From: Cenococcum geophilum 1.58 | Lineage: Eukaryota > Ascomycota > Dothideomycetes > Gloniales > Gloniaceae | Reading direction: 5' to 3' | Length of the DNA stretch: 64,000 nucleotides | NCBI GenBank assembly: GCA_001692895.1 | Contig: KV748187.1 | Location: 1,747,715-1,811,714 of the forward strand | Shown: in pieces, positions 48,790-63,068 of the stretch | Layout of the letters: the number at the start of each line of letters is the position of its first letter | Numbering within the stretch: the stretch's first letter is position 1 | Made by a program: the position numbers and the translations under genes | Notes under the pieces: model-generated | The model's database searches: none | Told to the model about the DNA's origin: nothing | The model's input: only the letters and a program-made list of their open reading frames with translations

Positions 48790-49080
48790 CTTTTAAAGTT
48801 GCTAAGTAGGTTAACTGCGTATTATTTAACTTTTAAATATNTTAAGTTAGTTAATTGCGTNTTAATTGCGTGTTAAGTTAGTTAAATTGCGTGTTAAGTT
48901 AGTTAATTGCGTATTAAGTTNGTNNAATTNCGTGTTAAGTTAGTTAATTGCGTATTAAGTTAGTCAAATTGCGTGTTAAGTTGGTCAATTGTGTGTTAAG
49001 TTGGTTAAATTGCGTGTTAAGTTAGTTAAATGCGTGTTAAGTTGGTTAATTGCGTGTCGAGTTGGTTAAATTGCATGTTA
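48790..49080. repeat. ~20-bp AT-rich tandem array with Ns
   Basis: About 13 copies of GCGTGTTAAGTTAGTTAAATT. Several N bases (48841-48930) mark low-confidence assembly inside the array. Confidence 0.8.
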
Positions 49081-49142
49081 ATTACGCGAAACGCGAAAAT
49101 CAAAGTCTACTTGAATCTCATCCTGCGAATATTTTCCCGATG

Positions 49143-49878
49143 TCGTTAACGGCTTAATCTTCTTAAAAACCTGACGTTTGACGCCATCTAATGGAGGTAG
49201 TAAGGTATAGAAGAAACGCTTAAGTTACTCCTATCTTTTCTGGCCCATAAATAAGCTAATTAAATGCTTAGGATATTTAGGATCTATAGCCCAAAGGTCT
49301 CGCACCTGGGTAACCTTAAAGACGCCTATATAGATAATAAGTTCTACCTAAACCATTAATTCGCCGGCGGAGGTCTCCTTCTATTTCCGTAATTATTTAC
49401 TAATATACTATCCTAATTAATGATATTCGCTAGCCTTTTAAGACGCTGTATATAGGTTTATATTAACCGCGAGCTTCTTAAATATACTGGTACTAAAGAA
49501 TAGTAGAAATACTTAAATTAGTAGGTCCTATCCAGATCTATACCCACTAGACGCTATATTAATTTAATCTGCTATTATATAATAAGCAAAGCACTTACTA
49601 CCCTTATTTTAATTAGAGAGATTATTAGGTTTAACGTCCGTATTAAGGCCGCTAATAGGCTTACTAGCACGCTAAGCGGCGAATATTAACTTATTTAGAA
49701 GGTTAATAACTTTAAAACTTAGCTTAGGAATAGTGGTTATAGGCTCCTATAAAGTAGGAACCGCAGGAAGGCCCATTTTTATAACTTCTTTAACTAATAG
49801 CTCTGGTAGTTTAGTCTTATCTACCTTATCTGCCTTATCCTTAATAGTTTCGCCATAGGCCTTAAAAACAGCTCCTAA
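49143..49878. other. AT-rich degenerate sequence between K and C
   Basis: RIP-mutated and probably mobile-element derived. It may continue the unidentified element left of K, but I cannot show a match. No gene. Confidence 0.4.
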
Positions 49879-50301
49879 TGTAACGGAACCTTATAGCAAG
49901 AACTATAATGGGCTCGTTAATGGGCTAGGTGTGTAGGTAATGCAAATTAAAGTTAACAATATAATAATAACTGGTGGAGTGGTTGCCTAATAGATTAACT
50001 CTAATTGTATTCTAAGAATTACTATAAGGAAGGAACTATCTAGGTAGGGACTGTAGTCCTTTAAATACATAACCGTACTCCTAAGAAATCCTTCTTATAT
50101 ATAATATATGTTTTATATATAAGGTATATAAGTTCCTCCTGTTTCTTTTATTTAATATATAGTATATTATATAACCTTGGTTACTATTCCTTATTATATA
50201 GTTCTACTAGTTCCAACCTAGACTATACCTAAATTAACTAACTAGCTTCTTCCAACTCCTCTCCTAGTAGTTATAATATTATACTTAAAGCGTCCATAAC
50301 A
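49879..50301 (-). repeat. 3' LTR of element C
   Basis: 423 bp, TGTAACGGAACC...GTCCATAACA. Matches 63709-64000 and 32743-33174. Confidence 0.87.
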
Positions 50302-50397
50302 CTATCTCCCTCCTCTTTATCTTTATCCTTAAAGATCCTAAATATCTCTAAGTTATTTACTAGAGGTGTAATATCCGTCTAGTTAATTTGGTTAATA

Positions 50398-51110
50398 TTG
50401 TTACTTATTATACCTAAAGCAATTTCTTCGTTATACGCCCAACGTCGTGCTCGCACTATTGCTGCGATACTATCTCTTAGTGAGATTATGCCGTCTCTAT
50501 ATTCTCGTTATTTAAAAGAGGGGTTGGTTTATATTATGTTAGCAAACCTATCTTTACAACAACTGTCCTCTTATTTGGAGTATACTAAAGCAAATATTTA
50601 TTTGTCCTATAACATTCGCTCTACTTCTAATACTAAATATACGCAACCTATTACTCTTAATAGTTATCTAGTTCCCTAATTAATTTATCTTAGGGTTTTA
50701 TATTTAATCTGCTGCTATACGGCTAGATAGTAAACTGTTTTAAGCCCTAGCTAAGTTAGAATATTCTTAGGATGCGGAATAGAGGGCTTTAAATACTCGT
50801 ATCGTGGCGTCTACCCGCCTACTCCATCTTAAAAAGGTTTGTAAGAAGGTGCGTTCTAAAGAGTAGAAACTTATAAAATAGGGTCTATAGGAACTTGGTA
50901 ATAAAAGAACAGATTCTCCTCTAATAGAGAAGGAAACAGATCTAAGTAGTTCGGCAACCGCTCTTCTTAGGTCCCCCTTAGGTAACTTATTCTTTAGTAA
51001 TCCTTCTTTATTAATACTACCTAACCTAATTTCTTCTAATACTCTTATACCTTTCCTATAGCGTTTTTTAAATTCCCTAGTAGCTCCTAGGTAGTCTTAG
51101 TATAGCCTAT
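50398..51110 (+). pseudogene. Extra coding-like region antisense to pol, between pol and 3' LTR
   Basis: On the plus strand two coding-like blocks follow each other. Block 1 (50398-50679) is open and reads RRARTIAAILSLSEIMPSLY, then SRYLKEGLVYIMLANLS and YLEYTKANIYLSYN. Block 2 (about 50730-51110, another frame) reads LDSKLF.ALAKLEYS.DAE.RAL and LHLKKVCKKVRSKE.KLIK.GL.ELGNK, where dots are TAA/TAG. Block 2 looks like a coiled coil and has a partial counterpart in D (9560-9950). I recall fungal proteins with a similar RYxRYxxxGLVYVM motif, Cys-rich centre and coiled coil, often near transposons; this is memory, not a search. The pol end overlaps block 2 on the other strand, so part of the openness may be a shadow. 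Function unknown. Confidence 0.55.
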
Positions 51111-54100
51111 CTACTTAACCTTATATTATATTTTATTATCGATGTCCTTATAACTAACAATCTTTAAAACTTACTATTTATCTTCTTCTTAACCTCTATA
51201 TATGTCTACCTTATAAATTAGTGGCTTAATATTCCTATATACTAGCTCTAGTATTATAATGTACTATATAGGGTAGATCTTTATTTTGGCTAGTAGGTTT
51301 AGCTTAAACGTAACTAGTAAAATCCTCTACGTAATTTTAAAAGGTCCTAGTCTAACGTAGTCTAACTTCTTACTTAGTTATTAACTCTTGAAATTTTTAT
51401 ATAGTAGCCACACTTTATCTCCCTCCTTAAGATCTAGTCCCTTAGATCTCTTAGTATTATAGTACTTTTTTATTCTCTCTTATACTTTCTTTACTAATTC
51501 CATAAGGTCTATATAAAGATTTATTAATATCTTTATTCTTTCTTTTGCTATACTACTTATTTTCTTTACTTATTATAGTAATAACGATATTTTTAGCTTA
51601 TATCTATAATTTGCCTTAAATAATAATGTGCCTATTCCTTCTTAAGGTGTTGCATTATATGCAAACTATATAACTAGTAGTAATAATACCCAATTATTCT
51701 ACGCGTAATTAATATAGTGTCTTAGATACTGTTCTAGTGTCTAATTTAATCTTTCTATTTAACTATCTGTCTGCGGATAATATGCGGTAGAAGTTACTAC
51801 TCTAACTCCTTACTCCGCTAAGAATACTTCCTAAAATACTACTATAAATCTTAGATCTCTGTCTAATATGATTTTACTTAGTACTTTATGCCTTGCGAAC
51901 ACTTCTTTAATATAGATTCTAGCGATATCTTCCGCTAAGATTTCTTCTGTATATACTATAAAGTATCCCCACTTTATAAGCTTATTTACTATTACTAAGA
52001 TCGCGTTATAATCTTATCTGGTAATAAGATCTCTTAATTTTAGTAACTTAATAATAAAGTCCCATAATATAACCTCCTATAGTCTCTTTAGTATTTTAAT
52101 AGGTTATAGCCCTCTATATGGCTTATACCTTATTAGTTTATTCCTTTAGTAATCTAGATATTCTTTTATAACTTTTTACGCTAAGCCCTAGATTCCGTCA
52201 ATAATATACTCCTCTTAAAGTCTTAACACTAAGCCCGTAGCTCTATTATGTCCTTAAGTTATTCCCTTATAGAAGTCTTCCATAAAATACTCTGCTATAC
52301 TTCTTAGGATATACTTTACTTCTTAATTCTTATATATATCCGTCTATAAATCTTCTAGCTATACTTCTAGAATTTTCTATACCTAAAAGCTTTTTAGTGT
52401 CTCGTAGACTCTTTCTAGTTTGTCTTCTTAAGTTACTATAATTTTTAAATAATTGTACCTAATTAATCTGTCTATATCCTTTCGCAGTAAAGCCCCTAAT
52501 AGCTTTTTATCGTTTTATAGTTTAGCCTTATAACTTAGAGCATCTGCTTACGTGTTATCTATACCCTTAGTATACTAAATCTTAAAATAGTATTCNNTAA
52601 GNATNTCTNCCTATCTAANCTNTNTTNNNTTAAGTTCNTTTATTATNAGNAANCCTATTANGTTNTTATANTCNNTNTTAACTATAAATAGTTTCTCTAT
52701 ACCTTATAAGAATACTTTCTATTTCTTTAGTACTATAACTATACCTAATAACTCCTTGTTATAAATGTCATAGTTTAACTCTAGTAGTATTATCTTTTAA
52801 CTATAGTATGCCACTAGGTGCTATCTATTTTAATATCTCTATATAAAGTATGCCCCTAGTATATAGTCTAATGCATCTGTTTCTATAACTATCTCTAGTC
52901 CTAGTTAATAGATCTTAAGAACTGGCTCTTAGGTAAACAATTCTTTAACTTTCTTAAAGAGTTCTCTTTGCTCCTCTCCCTATGCCTATAGTTCTTCTTT
53001 CTTTATTAATCGCGTAAATAGTTCAATATCTTTTAACCATTGCGCTATAAACCTTCTGTAGTAATTGCAAAACCCTAGGAACGATCTTAACTATATAACG
53101 TTCTCTAGTTCTTACTAATTTACTATAGCCTTAATCTTTTTTGGATCTATACTAAGTTAGCCTAATTTAATAATAAATTTAACAAAATTAGTCTTCCTGG
53201 TGAAGAACTCGCATTTCTTAATTACTACTAGCATCTATTCTTCTTATAGTCTCTTTAAAAACTATTTAACGTGTTCTCTATATTCTTCCTTAGTTATTAA
53301 GTAGATAATAATATTATTAAGGTATATTATAACAAATTTATCTAAGTGTTCTCCTAATATATTATTAATACGCTTCTAAAACATTACTAGTACGTTTATA
53401 AGCCCGAATTATATAACTAATAGTTTATATAGTTCTTCCTTTAACCTAAAGGCTGCCTTTTATTTGTTACCTTCCTTAATTCTAATCTAATGGTACGCCC
53501 ATCTTAAATCTATCTTCGTAAAGATTTACGCATTACCTATCCTATCTTAGATTTCGCTAATTAAGGGTAAAGGATACCTATCCTTCCTAGTAATACTATT
53601 TAACTATTTATAGTTAATACATAGCCTTAGTTTGCCATTCTTCTTTAGTATAAATAGTACTAGATAACCCGCTAATAACTGCGATGGTCTAATATATCCC
53701 TTCCATAGGTTTTCCTAGATAAACTCTTTTAATACTCTACCTTCTTCTTTAGTAAGTTTATAGATTGGAAAGAACTTTAAACTTATTCCTAGTTCTAACT
53801 CTATTTTATAGTCCTATGCTATATACTTTAACAGCTTTTTACTTTCCGGTAACTATAGTTTCTTACTATACTTATAGTATCTCTTTAGTATATAACTTAG
53901 TTCTTTTTCTATTTCTTTATAGGTCGCTCCTACTTAGTACTATACCAACTTAGCTTATTATCGCAACTTACGGCGTTAAGTATCTTTAATATCGACCTAA
54001 CCTATAACCTAATTAATCTTTAGATTATATTCCTGTAACTAAGGCATTCCTAGTACTGCCTTATTATTCCCTAATAGTAATATATTAAAAGATATCTTAA

Positions 54101-56912
54101 TCTATCTCCCTTTAATGGTTACTTAAATTAGTCCTATTTTAAGATTAATAATACCTTCTCTATAGGCTATTAAATCTCCTAAAATTATTACTAATAGGTA
54201 AGATTCCTCCTTTTACTTATAAGGTAAACCCATTCTCTTAACTACTGCTAGTAAGATATGGTTCCTTATTGCTCCACTATCTATTAATACTTCGAACTGC
54301 TAATCTTGCTATTTAACTTATAAATTTAGGTATTATCCTTAAATTCCTTTAAGGGTCTAAGGCTCTACTATTGGCTCCCTCTGGTCCCGTAGGCCTCTAC
54401 TTTTCCTAACTATTAGCTGCTTAATTCTGTTTATACTTAGTCCGACTTAGGCTAATACTTTATTCGCTTTTTATCTTTAATATACTATAGATACGTATTC
54501 TCTAGGCATTCCCACTACTATTATCCGTCTAGGTATTCTTCTATAAGGAATTTTCCTAGCTAAAGTATTAAGTCTCCTAACTCCTAAACTTCTATTAGAT
54601 GCCAGCTATATATATACTTAGCGTTCCGGTATTTCTATTCCTTAGTTATCTAATTTATTCTTATAGAATATTTCTAATACTTATCCTTTAGTGCTTTATA
54701 TATATTACACGCATCATCTACGTATATAATCTACGATAGTGTATAATATACCTAGTGCTTTAGGTTAACTCTTAGCTTGTCTTTATCCTTAAGTTTAAAC
54801 CTCTCTTATATTAATCTAAACGTCGTAACTTTATTTACGGGTACTAAGATACGCCTTTCGCTTCTCTAGTCCTCTAAACACTCCTTTAGATCCTTTAATA
54901 TTATAATTAAGACTCCCTTAATATAACTTATCACTTTTTCCGTAATTAGGTGGTCTTAGATAACTTTTTTATCTAACTATATATAGAAATCTTCCTACTT
55001 ATTATTGTGCCTCTACCTATACCACTTTTGGTATAACTACTAGAGTATATACGGTTTGTCCGTAAGGAAGTATCTTCTTATTACTATATTATAACAGCCC
55101 TTTATATATTATTCTTTAAACCTAGTTAAAATCCCTAAATCCTCTTCTTATTCTAGTTTAGTAAGCCACTTAGCTCTTAGTATGCCTGCCCTAGGCCTAT
55201 TAGTAATTCTTTATATAGGTGCTCTATCCCTTATACGTCCTAATATGCTAAATCTCTTATCTAGTTTCTGTTCTTGCTATAAGGCAATTCTTGCTCTAAA
55301 TTCCTCTATAGTTTCTTTCTTTTTACGTCTTATAAGTAGATCCTTAAAGTCTTCTTACTTCTTAATCTTAGTATTAACTTTTCGATCTTTAGGCCGAACG
55401 CTATATTCCCCTAGTAAGTTCTCTAGGTCTATATATCTGTCTCTTAGTTTAGTTGCTATTTATATTACAGATTCTCTAATCTATTTAATAGTCCTTATTC
55501 GTGTTTTAAAATCTTAGTTCTATAGGATTTTTAATCCCGAGCTTGCTTTTAACTTAAGCTTTACTTCTACCTTAGTCTAATTAGGCTTATTAGGTGTTCT
55601 TATCTTATCTTAAAAGTCTTAAATCTTACTTATCTCGTCTTAAGAGTCTTATATCTGTAGGAAACTCTATCCCGAGCTTATTTATATATCTTTAAACTAA
55701 GCTATTACCCTACTCTATCGGTTTCTATCTGTTATGGGTTCTTAGGTCTACCTTATCTTGTCTTAAGAATCTTAGTTATCTCTTATCTTATTATAAGAAT
55801 CTTAAGCCTTTAGCTTCTTACCTTTTCTAAGTGCCGAAGTGGTTTGCTATCCTACTTCTCTTACGTTTTGCGAAGCGATAGATATTATATCTAGCGGGGT
55901 CTTAATCCCTACTAATGTTCCCTATTCTGTGGTGGAATTATCCTCTACTTCTATTATAACATCTCTAAGGTCTGCACGCTCCTAGTAAGCTGCCTTTATC
56001 GCCTTATTATTATAGAATGTTTCGCCTTTATCGAATTTATTATCCTTAATATCCGATCTACGAACTAGTTTATTGGTTCCTCTATACTCTATAGATTTTA
56101 GCTCCTATAGCTAATAGCTTGCGCTATACTTAGCGTCTTTATAAATTCGGTATATGTTATTATAACAAAACGCGAAACTCCTAATTAAACACTCTCTTAT
56201 TCCTTACAGTATACTATTATCCCTCTATACGTATATATCTTCTACTATTAGTCTTATTCCCTTTATTATATAATAACCCTAACTATCTTTATAATCCCTC
56301 GCGAAATAACCTTATTTCCCGCAATTTATATAAGCTCTATCTTTAAACTATTAACTTTACTATAGAGTCCGCCTAAACGTCTTCTACTACTAANATCCCT
56401 AGTTTAGCCTCTACTCCTTAGTCCTATAATTACTAAATCCTTAACCTCTATCTTTTATAGGCTTCTTTAGTACCACTTAGGTCTATTAGCTCTACGCTAT
56501 ACCATAGTTTTTAACTTAGCTTTAGTTGTTATATACTCTGCGCCTTATATAACTATAGAACTCTATCCTAGCCTCTCTTAGCCTATTTCCTTTAGTAGAT
56601 CCAATTATTAATCTTAATTACTTAATCTATTAGTTCCCTTAAGGTGTCCGCATCTTCTATTAGGATAATTATATCCTAGACTTTAGCCTTAAGTCCTTAT
56701 TTATACTATGCTATAAGCGCCCTATTATTCCACTCTACTTATATCGCTAACGTTTAGAACTACGTTGTGTACTTAATTGCTAAGGTTTACTACGTAATAT
56801 TTTAGAGTTTTCTTTCTGCTATGGTTACCGTCTCTAGGTCTCTAAATATCTGTATTAATTGTTCCGCGAATTCTTCCTAACTTATAAATATAAACCATAT
56901 ATCTTAATTAGT
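51100..56912 (-). pseudogene. gag-pol of element C, RIP-inactivated
   Basis: Read right to left: gag part (56.9-55.5 kb), protease and reverse transcriptase (about 54.4-53.1 kb), RNase H (about 53-52.4 kb), integrase and C-terminal region (52.3-51.1 kb). RT blocks on the minus strand include TKIDLR.AYH.IRIKEGNK (near 53510) and YLNNIIIY (53301-53324) where YLDD is expected. Several TAA/TAG codons stand where Gln or Trp is usual. Confidence 0.85.
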
Positions 56913-56917
56913 GGTCG

Positions 56918-57110
56918 TATTACGGAACCCCACCGTAGGGGCCTCCATAGGAGAGCCCCGTGCTCTCGCGTACACCTCGCGTATAGCTTATGTCAGCTAC
57001 GCGTAGGTATATCACCTCCTTACGCCCTCGACCCTTACGATCGATCGCGCAACGTCTTGTAGACTCCTCGAATACATACGCTTTATAGCCACTGCCCTCG
57101 TTCTATAACA
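56918..57110 (+). repeat. 5' LTR of element B
   Basis: 193 bp, TATTACGG...CTATAACA; pairs with 63069-63261. A 67-codon frame across it (56859-57062) is not a gene. Confidence 0.9.
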
Positions 57111-57289
57111 TTACGTTGCGCCTTTTTACCACTAACGCTCAGCCTATAACCAATTCTATATCTTTATAATACTGTAGGCGCTACTAAAAGCAGCGTGTCT
57201 ATAAATTACCTTACTCTATACTTCTAAGGAACCCATAATAGTAAGACAATATTCCTTACTAGCTATTATATTAAACTCAAAGAACAACC

Positions 57290-60200
57290 TAATACCTACA
57301 CTTAACTTACAACGCCAATCAATCCCAGGAGAATTTAATTTATTAGCCCTAACCCCTAAGGAGATGGACACCAATAATGTTTTATTTTTTATTAACTATA
57401 TAACTACGGACAAGCAAATGGAAGGGCTACCGCCTATTAAAATCGAAATATGAGACGCCAAGACGTTTATAAAAATGGTAGCACGAGACCCCGATAAATA
57501 CTACCACCTTTTATAGAACTACCACTTAAAGCTTATACAAGCTAAGATACGTACTACCTAAGATTATAATATTATCTAAGACCTACAAGCTCGTAAGGCG
57601 CTTGCCGACAATATACGTTAAGAAACTAAAGATAACCTCTACGTGTCTAAACGCGACGTCTAATAGTTAAAAAAGAATAAGATTGCACTAATTACTACGG
57701 TTACCGAAAAAGAAGGCATAATTAAATACCTATAATCTTAGCTTAATAAGCATATTTATAACAACGCTAGACACCTCTTTACTATATATAACGCCACCTA
57801 AGTCTCTATACCCCCGGTAACTTTACCTACTTAACGCTTAACGGAGGGTTAGCGCTAAGTAGCTTTACCTAATAGGAACCCCTACCAAAGCAGCGATAAT
57901 AAAAGCCATAATAATCGGACCTAAACTGCCACTGTAGGATTTAATGCACGCTACCTTAATCCCCTAGTCTTTTAAGGAGACCGCAAGGAATATAGCCACT
58001 AGAAGATGCAAATCCGCAAGAAACTAACTTAGAGCGCCTGCCTTTTTCCTACGGAAGATACTAAGATTGGCTACATTATCGGGTGAATAAAGGGTATACT
58101 ATTTAACAGACTCTTCGCCTAATAGGAGACTAGTGGCCCCTAGAAGTAGCAGTCTTACTAAGAAGTCCTTAATAATCTTAACCTAATATACCGCGACCAC
58201 GACCTACTAGCCACCAACTAAGCTAAACTACATGCCCTAAAGATAAGCCCTACCGAATTATTTGACGAGTTTTATGTTAAATTTTAGAAATATACTAAAG
58301 CCCTTACCCAAGACGATACTAAAGACTAAAAGGATCTTATTAAAAAAGTTACTTATTGCCTTAGTTACGCAGCCGCTAGCTATAACTATAACGATGTTAA
58401 TAAGATAGTAGCAGCCCTATAGAAGATTAAACAACGACTAAATTAGATTGCTACTGCTAACCCTTACTTAAAGACCTCTTTATAGAAGCCCTCTGGGCCT
58501 ACTAAACCTATATATACTAAGCCACTAACGCCTACTACCTTAAGTACTACTAGAGCTAACATTAACCTCTCTATACTAACCTTTCCGTAAAAACTCCTAG
58601 ATGGAGAGCGTAAGCTACTCTGGAAATTAGGACGCTGCTATAGATGCCGTTAAGAAGGCTATTATTACAATAACCTAAACTGCCTAATAGCTAGGTTTAG
58701 TACCTGCCGCCTAATACCTAACCTAATGCCCTAAACACTAAATATGTTGCTATACGCTACTACCATATAAGACAAAGACGTAGTAATAGTAGTAGAATTA
58801 GATATAGAAGCGGAAAACGCTAAGTCCTAGCCCTAAGTTGCGGGTTAGGACGCCCTAATAATAGGGGAATCTATATATCGGCCTGCTTAATAAATAACTT
58901 AGTAAAGATAAACAGACGGAAATAGATAGTTTTACCTATAATAGGAACTACTGCTATAAAATAATATAAAAGCCGTTCTATAATTAACTGCGGAGCTACT
59001 AACTAATTTATAGATACTTAACTTATGCGCACTTATAACCTACCTACTTTACCCCTTACTAAAGCCCGCGCCCTATAACTCGCTAATAGTAGTTATACCG
59101 CATAGAAGATTACCTACATAGTATAACTCTACTTAGATATAAATAGGCACTAGGAAGAGCTCTGGGCCTATATTATACTACTTACTAACTACCCTATTAT
59201 TCTCGGAATAAGCTAGCTTAAATAATATAACCCCACTATTAACTGGGAAAAGAGAAAAGCAACCTTTAACTCTAAATACTGCAAAGAGACTTACCTAGGA
59301 CATAGCCTAGCCGCCTCTATTTACTTACTAGGATATTAACCTAAAAAACCCCTTATTATCCTACTTATAACTAACTGCCACTATATAAGTGCCGCGGCCT
59401 TCTACCGTATAGCATGTAGAAAAGGCTGAACCGTTGCTACAGCTTCCCGATTATAACTATATAAGCTTAATAAAGAATAGGACTACGTTCTTTATAGTAA
59501 TAGGATAGATATAGTTAACCTTCTAGAAGACAACGCCCCTGTAGAACTCCATAGACTTTTACCTTTAGACTTTAAGAAGTTTATAAAACTAAAAAAAGGA
59601 TTTACCAACGAAGAACTCCGCAAGCTCCTCCCTAAGAGGTACTACGACTTTATTAACATATGCTTATAAAAGGGCGCAGATATACTCCCCCTATATTAAC
59701 CTAATAACTATACCATTAATATTAAATAAGGAAAAACGCTACCTTATAAGAGACCCTACCTAATATTAAAGATGAACTTCTAGTTATAAGAAAGTATATC
59801 AACGAGTACCTTAATAAAGGGTTTATTCGTCTTAGCGTATTACTAACAGCCGCCCCTATCCTTCTTATTAAGAAGCTAGAAGGAGGTATCTAATTCTACG
59901 TTAACTATAGAGGACTTAATGCTATTACAATTAAAAACTAATACCTAGTACCGCTTATACGGGAGACCCTTAAGCGACTTAGCTAAGCCAAAATCTATAC
60001 TAAGCTCAATATTATTGCCGCCTTTAACTATCTCTAAATATGGGAAGGTGACGAATAGAAAACCGCATTTATATTACGCTTTAGCCAATTTAAATATACC
60101 GTTATACCCTTTGACGTATATAACGGCCCAGGCACCTTCTAAAGCTATATTAATAACGCCTTACGGGACTACCTTAATGACTTCTGCTCCGCGTACCTGG

Positions 60201-62800
60201 ATAATATACTTATTTATAGCAATAACCCTTCTAAGTATACCGAACACGTTTAAAAGGTCCTACAGCGCCTTAGGGACGCAGGACTTTATATTAATTTAAA
60301 GAAATGCGAATTCTTAGTCATAGAAGTAAAATACCTTAGACTAATTATTATCACTAAGGGTGTCTATATAAACCCCAAGAAGGTACGCATAATTACTAAA
60401 TAGCAAGCCCCTAATTGCATTAAGGACGTATAAGTCTTCCTTAGTTTCGCTAACTTTTATTAAAAATTTATATACAACTTCTTAGGCGTAGTAGCACTAC
60501 TTATAGCAATAATGCGAACGAAGGGCCTTTTTATAAAAGGAAGAAAAACGCACCTACGCTTTACCTAGACGCCTAAATACGAGAAGGCGTTCTAAGACCT
60601 TAAAAATGCCTTTACTAAAGCACCTATCCTAGCCCACTTTATACCAGAACAATAACTCTATCTTAAAACTAACTTCTTAGACTACGTTAACGCAGGCGTC
60701 CTCTTCTAGATAGGTGATAATAGTTTTCTTTACCTAGTTACATTCTACTCGTCTAAGCTTATACTATAAGAGTATAACTATAAGATCTATAATAAAGAAC
60801 TCCTTACAATTATATAAGCGTTTAAAGAATTCCAACTAGAACTCTCCTTAGTAGAGCCTAACTAGCTAACTAAAGTCCTTACGGACTATTACAACCTTAA
60901 GTACTTTATAACTATAAAGCAACTAAACTAACGCTAAGTACGTTGGAACGAGTTCCTCTCTAGTTTTAACTTTAAAATTGTATATAGACTAGGAGTATAA
61001 GGTACTAAACCTAATAGCCTAATACGCCGCTCATAAGACCTTCCTTAGTTTAAAGATGACCCCTATAATTAGTTCTAATAATAAACAATCCTAAAAGCAC
61101 GAAATTTAGCCCTAGGTATACTACCTATAATAAAGCTAACTATACCTTAGCTTTATACCACAGAACTAGAGTTACCTCCCAAAATTAATAAGCTTATTAC
61201 TACGGCATATAACACCTCTGTTAACCTATTACTATATTAACTTATTGCCGTAAAGACCGCCGGCGCCTATACGCTGCCTACTAACCTCTAAAGCTTAGGC
61301 TAGATTAATATAGCAGCCTTAGAAGTAAAAGAGAACAGGCTCTATTATAGAGGTCACCTATTTATCCCTAACTTAGAAAATCTATAACGGTAACTAATCT
61401 AAATAGCCTACGACCTCCGATTAAGCGGCTACTTAGGTAAAGAAGAAACCTATAAGCTTCTTAGCCAATACTACTTCTGGCTAAAAATAATAAACTTAGT
61501 TAAACGCTTTATAGGCGCCTGCTACGGTTATAAGCACGCTAAGACCTTTAATATAAAGTACTAAGGACTACTGTACCCTCTACTAGTACCTATATAATAA
61601 TGGGCAGATATTACTATAGATTTCGTTATTAACCTACTACCCTATAAACGACACGGCCGTACCTATAAGAATATCCTTATAATAATATGCCGACTTATAA
61701 AAGAGCGCTACTATGTCCTAACCGAAGGCGTAGCCGTTAGCGACGTTACTAACGCTTTTTTTTGCAAAGTTTACCGATTACATAGGTTACCTAACTCGAT
61801 TACGTCCGACTAAGGTATATAATTTAACTCCGATATATAGAGACGAATCTACTAACGCCTTGGCATCTCTGTTAAGATGTTTATATCCTTTTACTATAAA
61901 ACTACTAGGTAACCGGAAAACGCTAATGCTAGTATAAAAGCGTACCTACGACAGGTAGTTGCCTATAGTTAAAATAACTAGGTAGATTACCTCCCACTAG
62001 GTAAATTCGCAGTAAATAATTACGTCTTAACTACTATAGGACTTACCCCGTTCTTCGCGAATAAGGGTTATTACCCCTAATCCAGCATAGAGCCACTAGA
62101 ACCTATTAATAAGAAACTGCCATATAGAAAACGCCTTAAGATGCTACTTACCGACCAGCATGCAGACCGTATAAAAAATCTACTTAACTACTGCAAGGGA
62201 GAAATGGCCTAGGCTTAAGCAAAGTAGGCCTACTTTATTAACTATTATAGAACGCCACCACCGGAGATACGTGTTGGTGACTAGGTATAGCTAGATGCAC
62301 GCAATATCTCTATACAGAGGCCTATAAAGTCACTCGATTATAAGAACCTCGGCCCCTATCTAATTAAACGAGTTATTAATAGGGGAGCCGTATATAAGCT
62401 AGAACTCCTACCTACCTTAGCTACCCGCGGGATATGGCCTATATTTTACCTATAGCTACTACACCTCTATTAGCCTAACCCCTTACTAGGGTAGATATAG
62501 CCTAAACCCCTACTAGTACTAATCTAAGATAAAAACAAAGACAAGAACCATAAGGAGTGGACCATTAAACGAATTATTAACTCTAAATACTTTAGTAAAG
62601 GTAGAGGACAACAGCTCTACTACAGAGCTATATATATAGGATTTAATATAGATTAGCCAGAATGGTAATTATAGGAAGACTTTAAAAATGCAAAGGATCT
62701 AATTAGCAACTTCTACTATATAAACCTATAGAAACTAGGCCTAAGTAGAGATTTTATACCCAATCCTCTATGGGAGCCCTTATAGAGTTAAACCGTTATA
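57290..62800 (+). pseudogene. gag-pol of element B (chromovirus), RIP-inactivated
   Basis: Same domain order as in A: gag (57.3-58.75 kb), protease-like (near 59.0 kb), reverse transcriptase (59.75-60.3 kb; box reads YLDNILIYS near 60200, one Asp->Asn), RNase H (60.65-60.95 kb), integrase (61.4-62.1 kb) and chromodomain-like end (62.56-62.72 kb). The open stretch 60015-60299 is a surviving RT fragment. Confidence 0.9.
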
Positions 62801-63068
62801 TATTGCTACGTAAGGGCAAATTGCTGTTAGATTGCGGTAAAGTGCGATTACGTAATCAGAATATCGTTGAGATGTCTAGGAACTTTAACCGGCGGTTAAA
62901 GTTATTTAATTAGTCGGATTCTTAGATGCCAAGCCTTATTATATAATGTTGTTTTAAACCTTTAGCGATACCCCCCTTTTCTTCTTTTCTATACCTTAAG
63001 TGTCCCTTTTATATGTATATAGTAACCACAGCGTCGCCGGAGCTCCGCCTCTATAGGAGGGGGGGTAG

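Larger units (their letters stand above)
46837..49142. mobile_element. Element K: minisatellite-rich element with inverted ends
   Basis: CATCGGGAAAATAT at 46837 is inverted as ATATTTTCCCGATG ending 49142. The 2.3 kb interior has four tandem arrays. Around 48150-48280 there is a segment (gtagacgctatcgggaatat, agcggggacccgatg) that is the reverse complement of sequence in J (44487-44600). No protein. Target duplication not recognised, so the borders are tentative. Confidence 0.55.
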
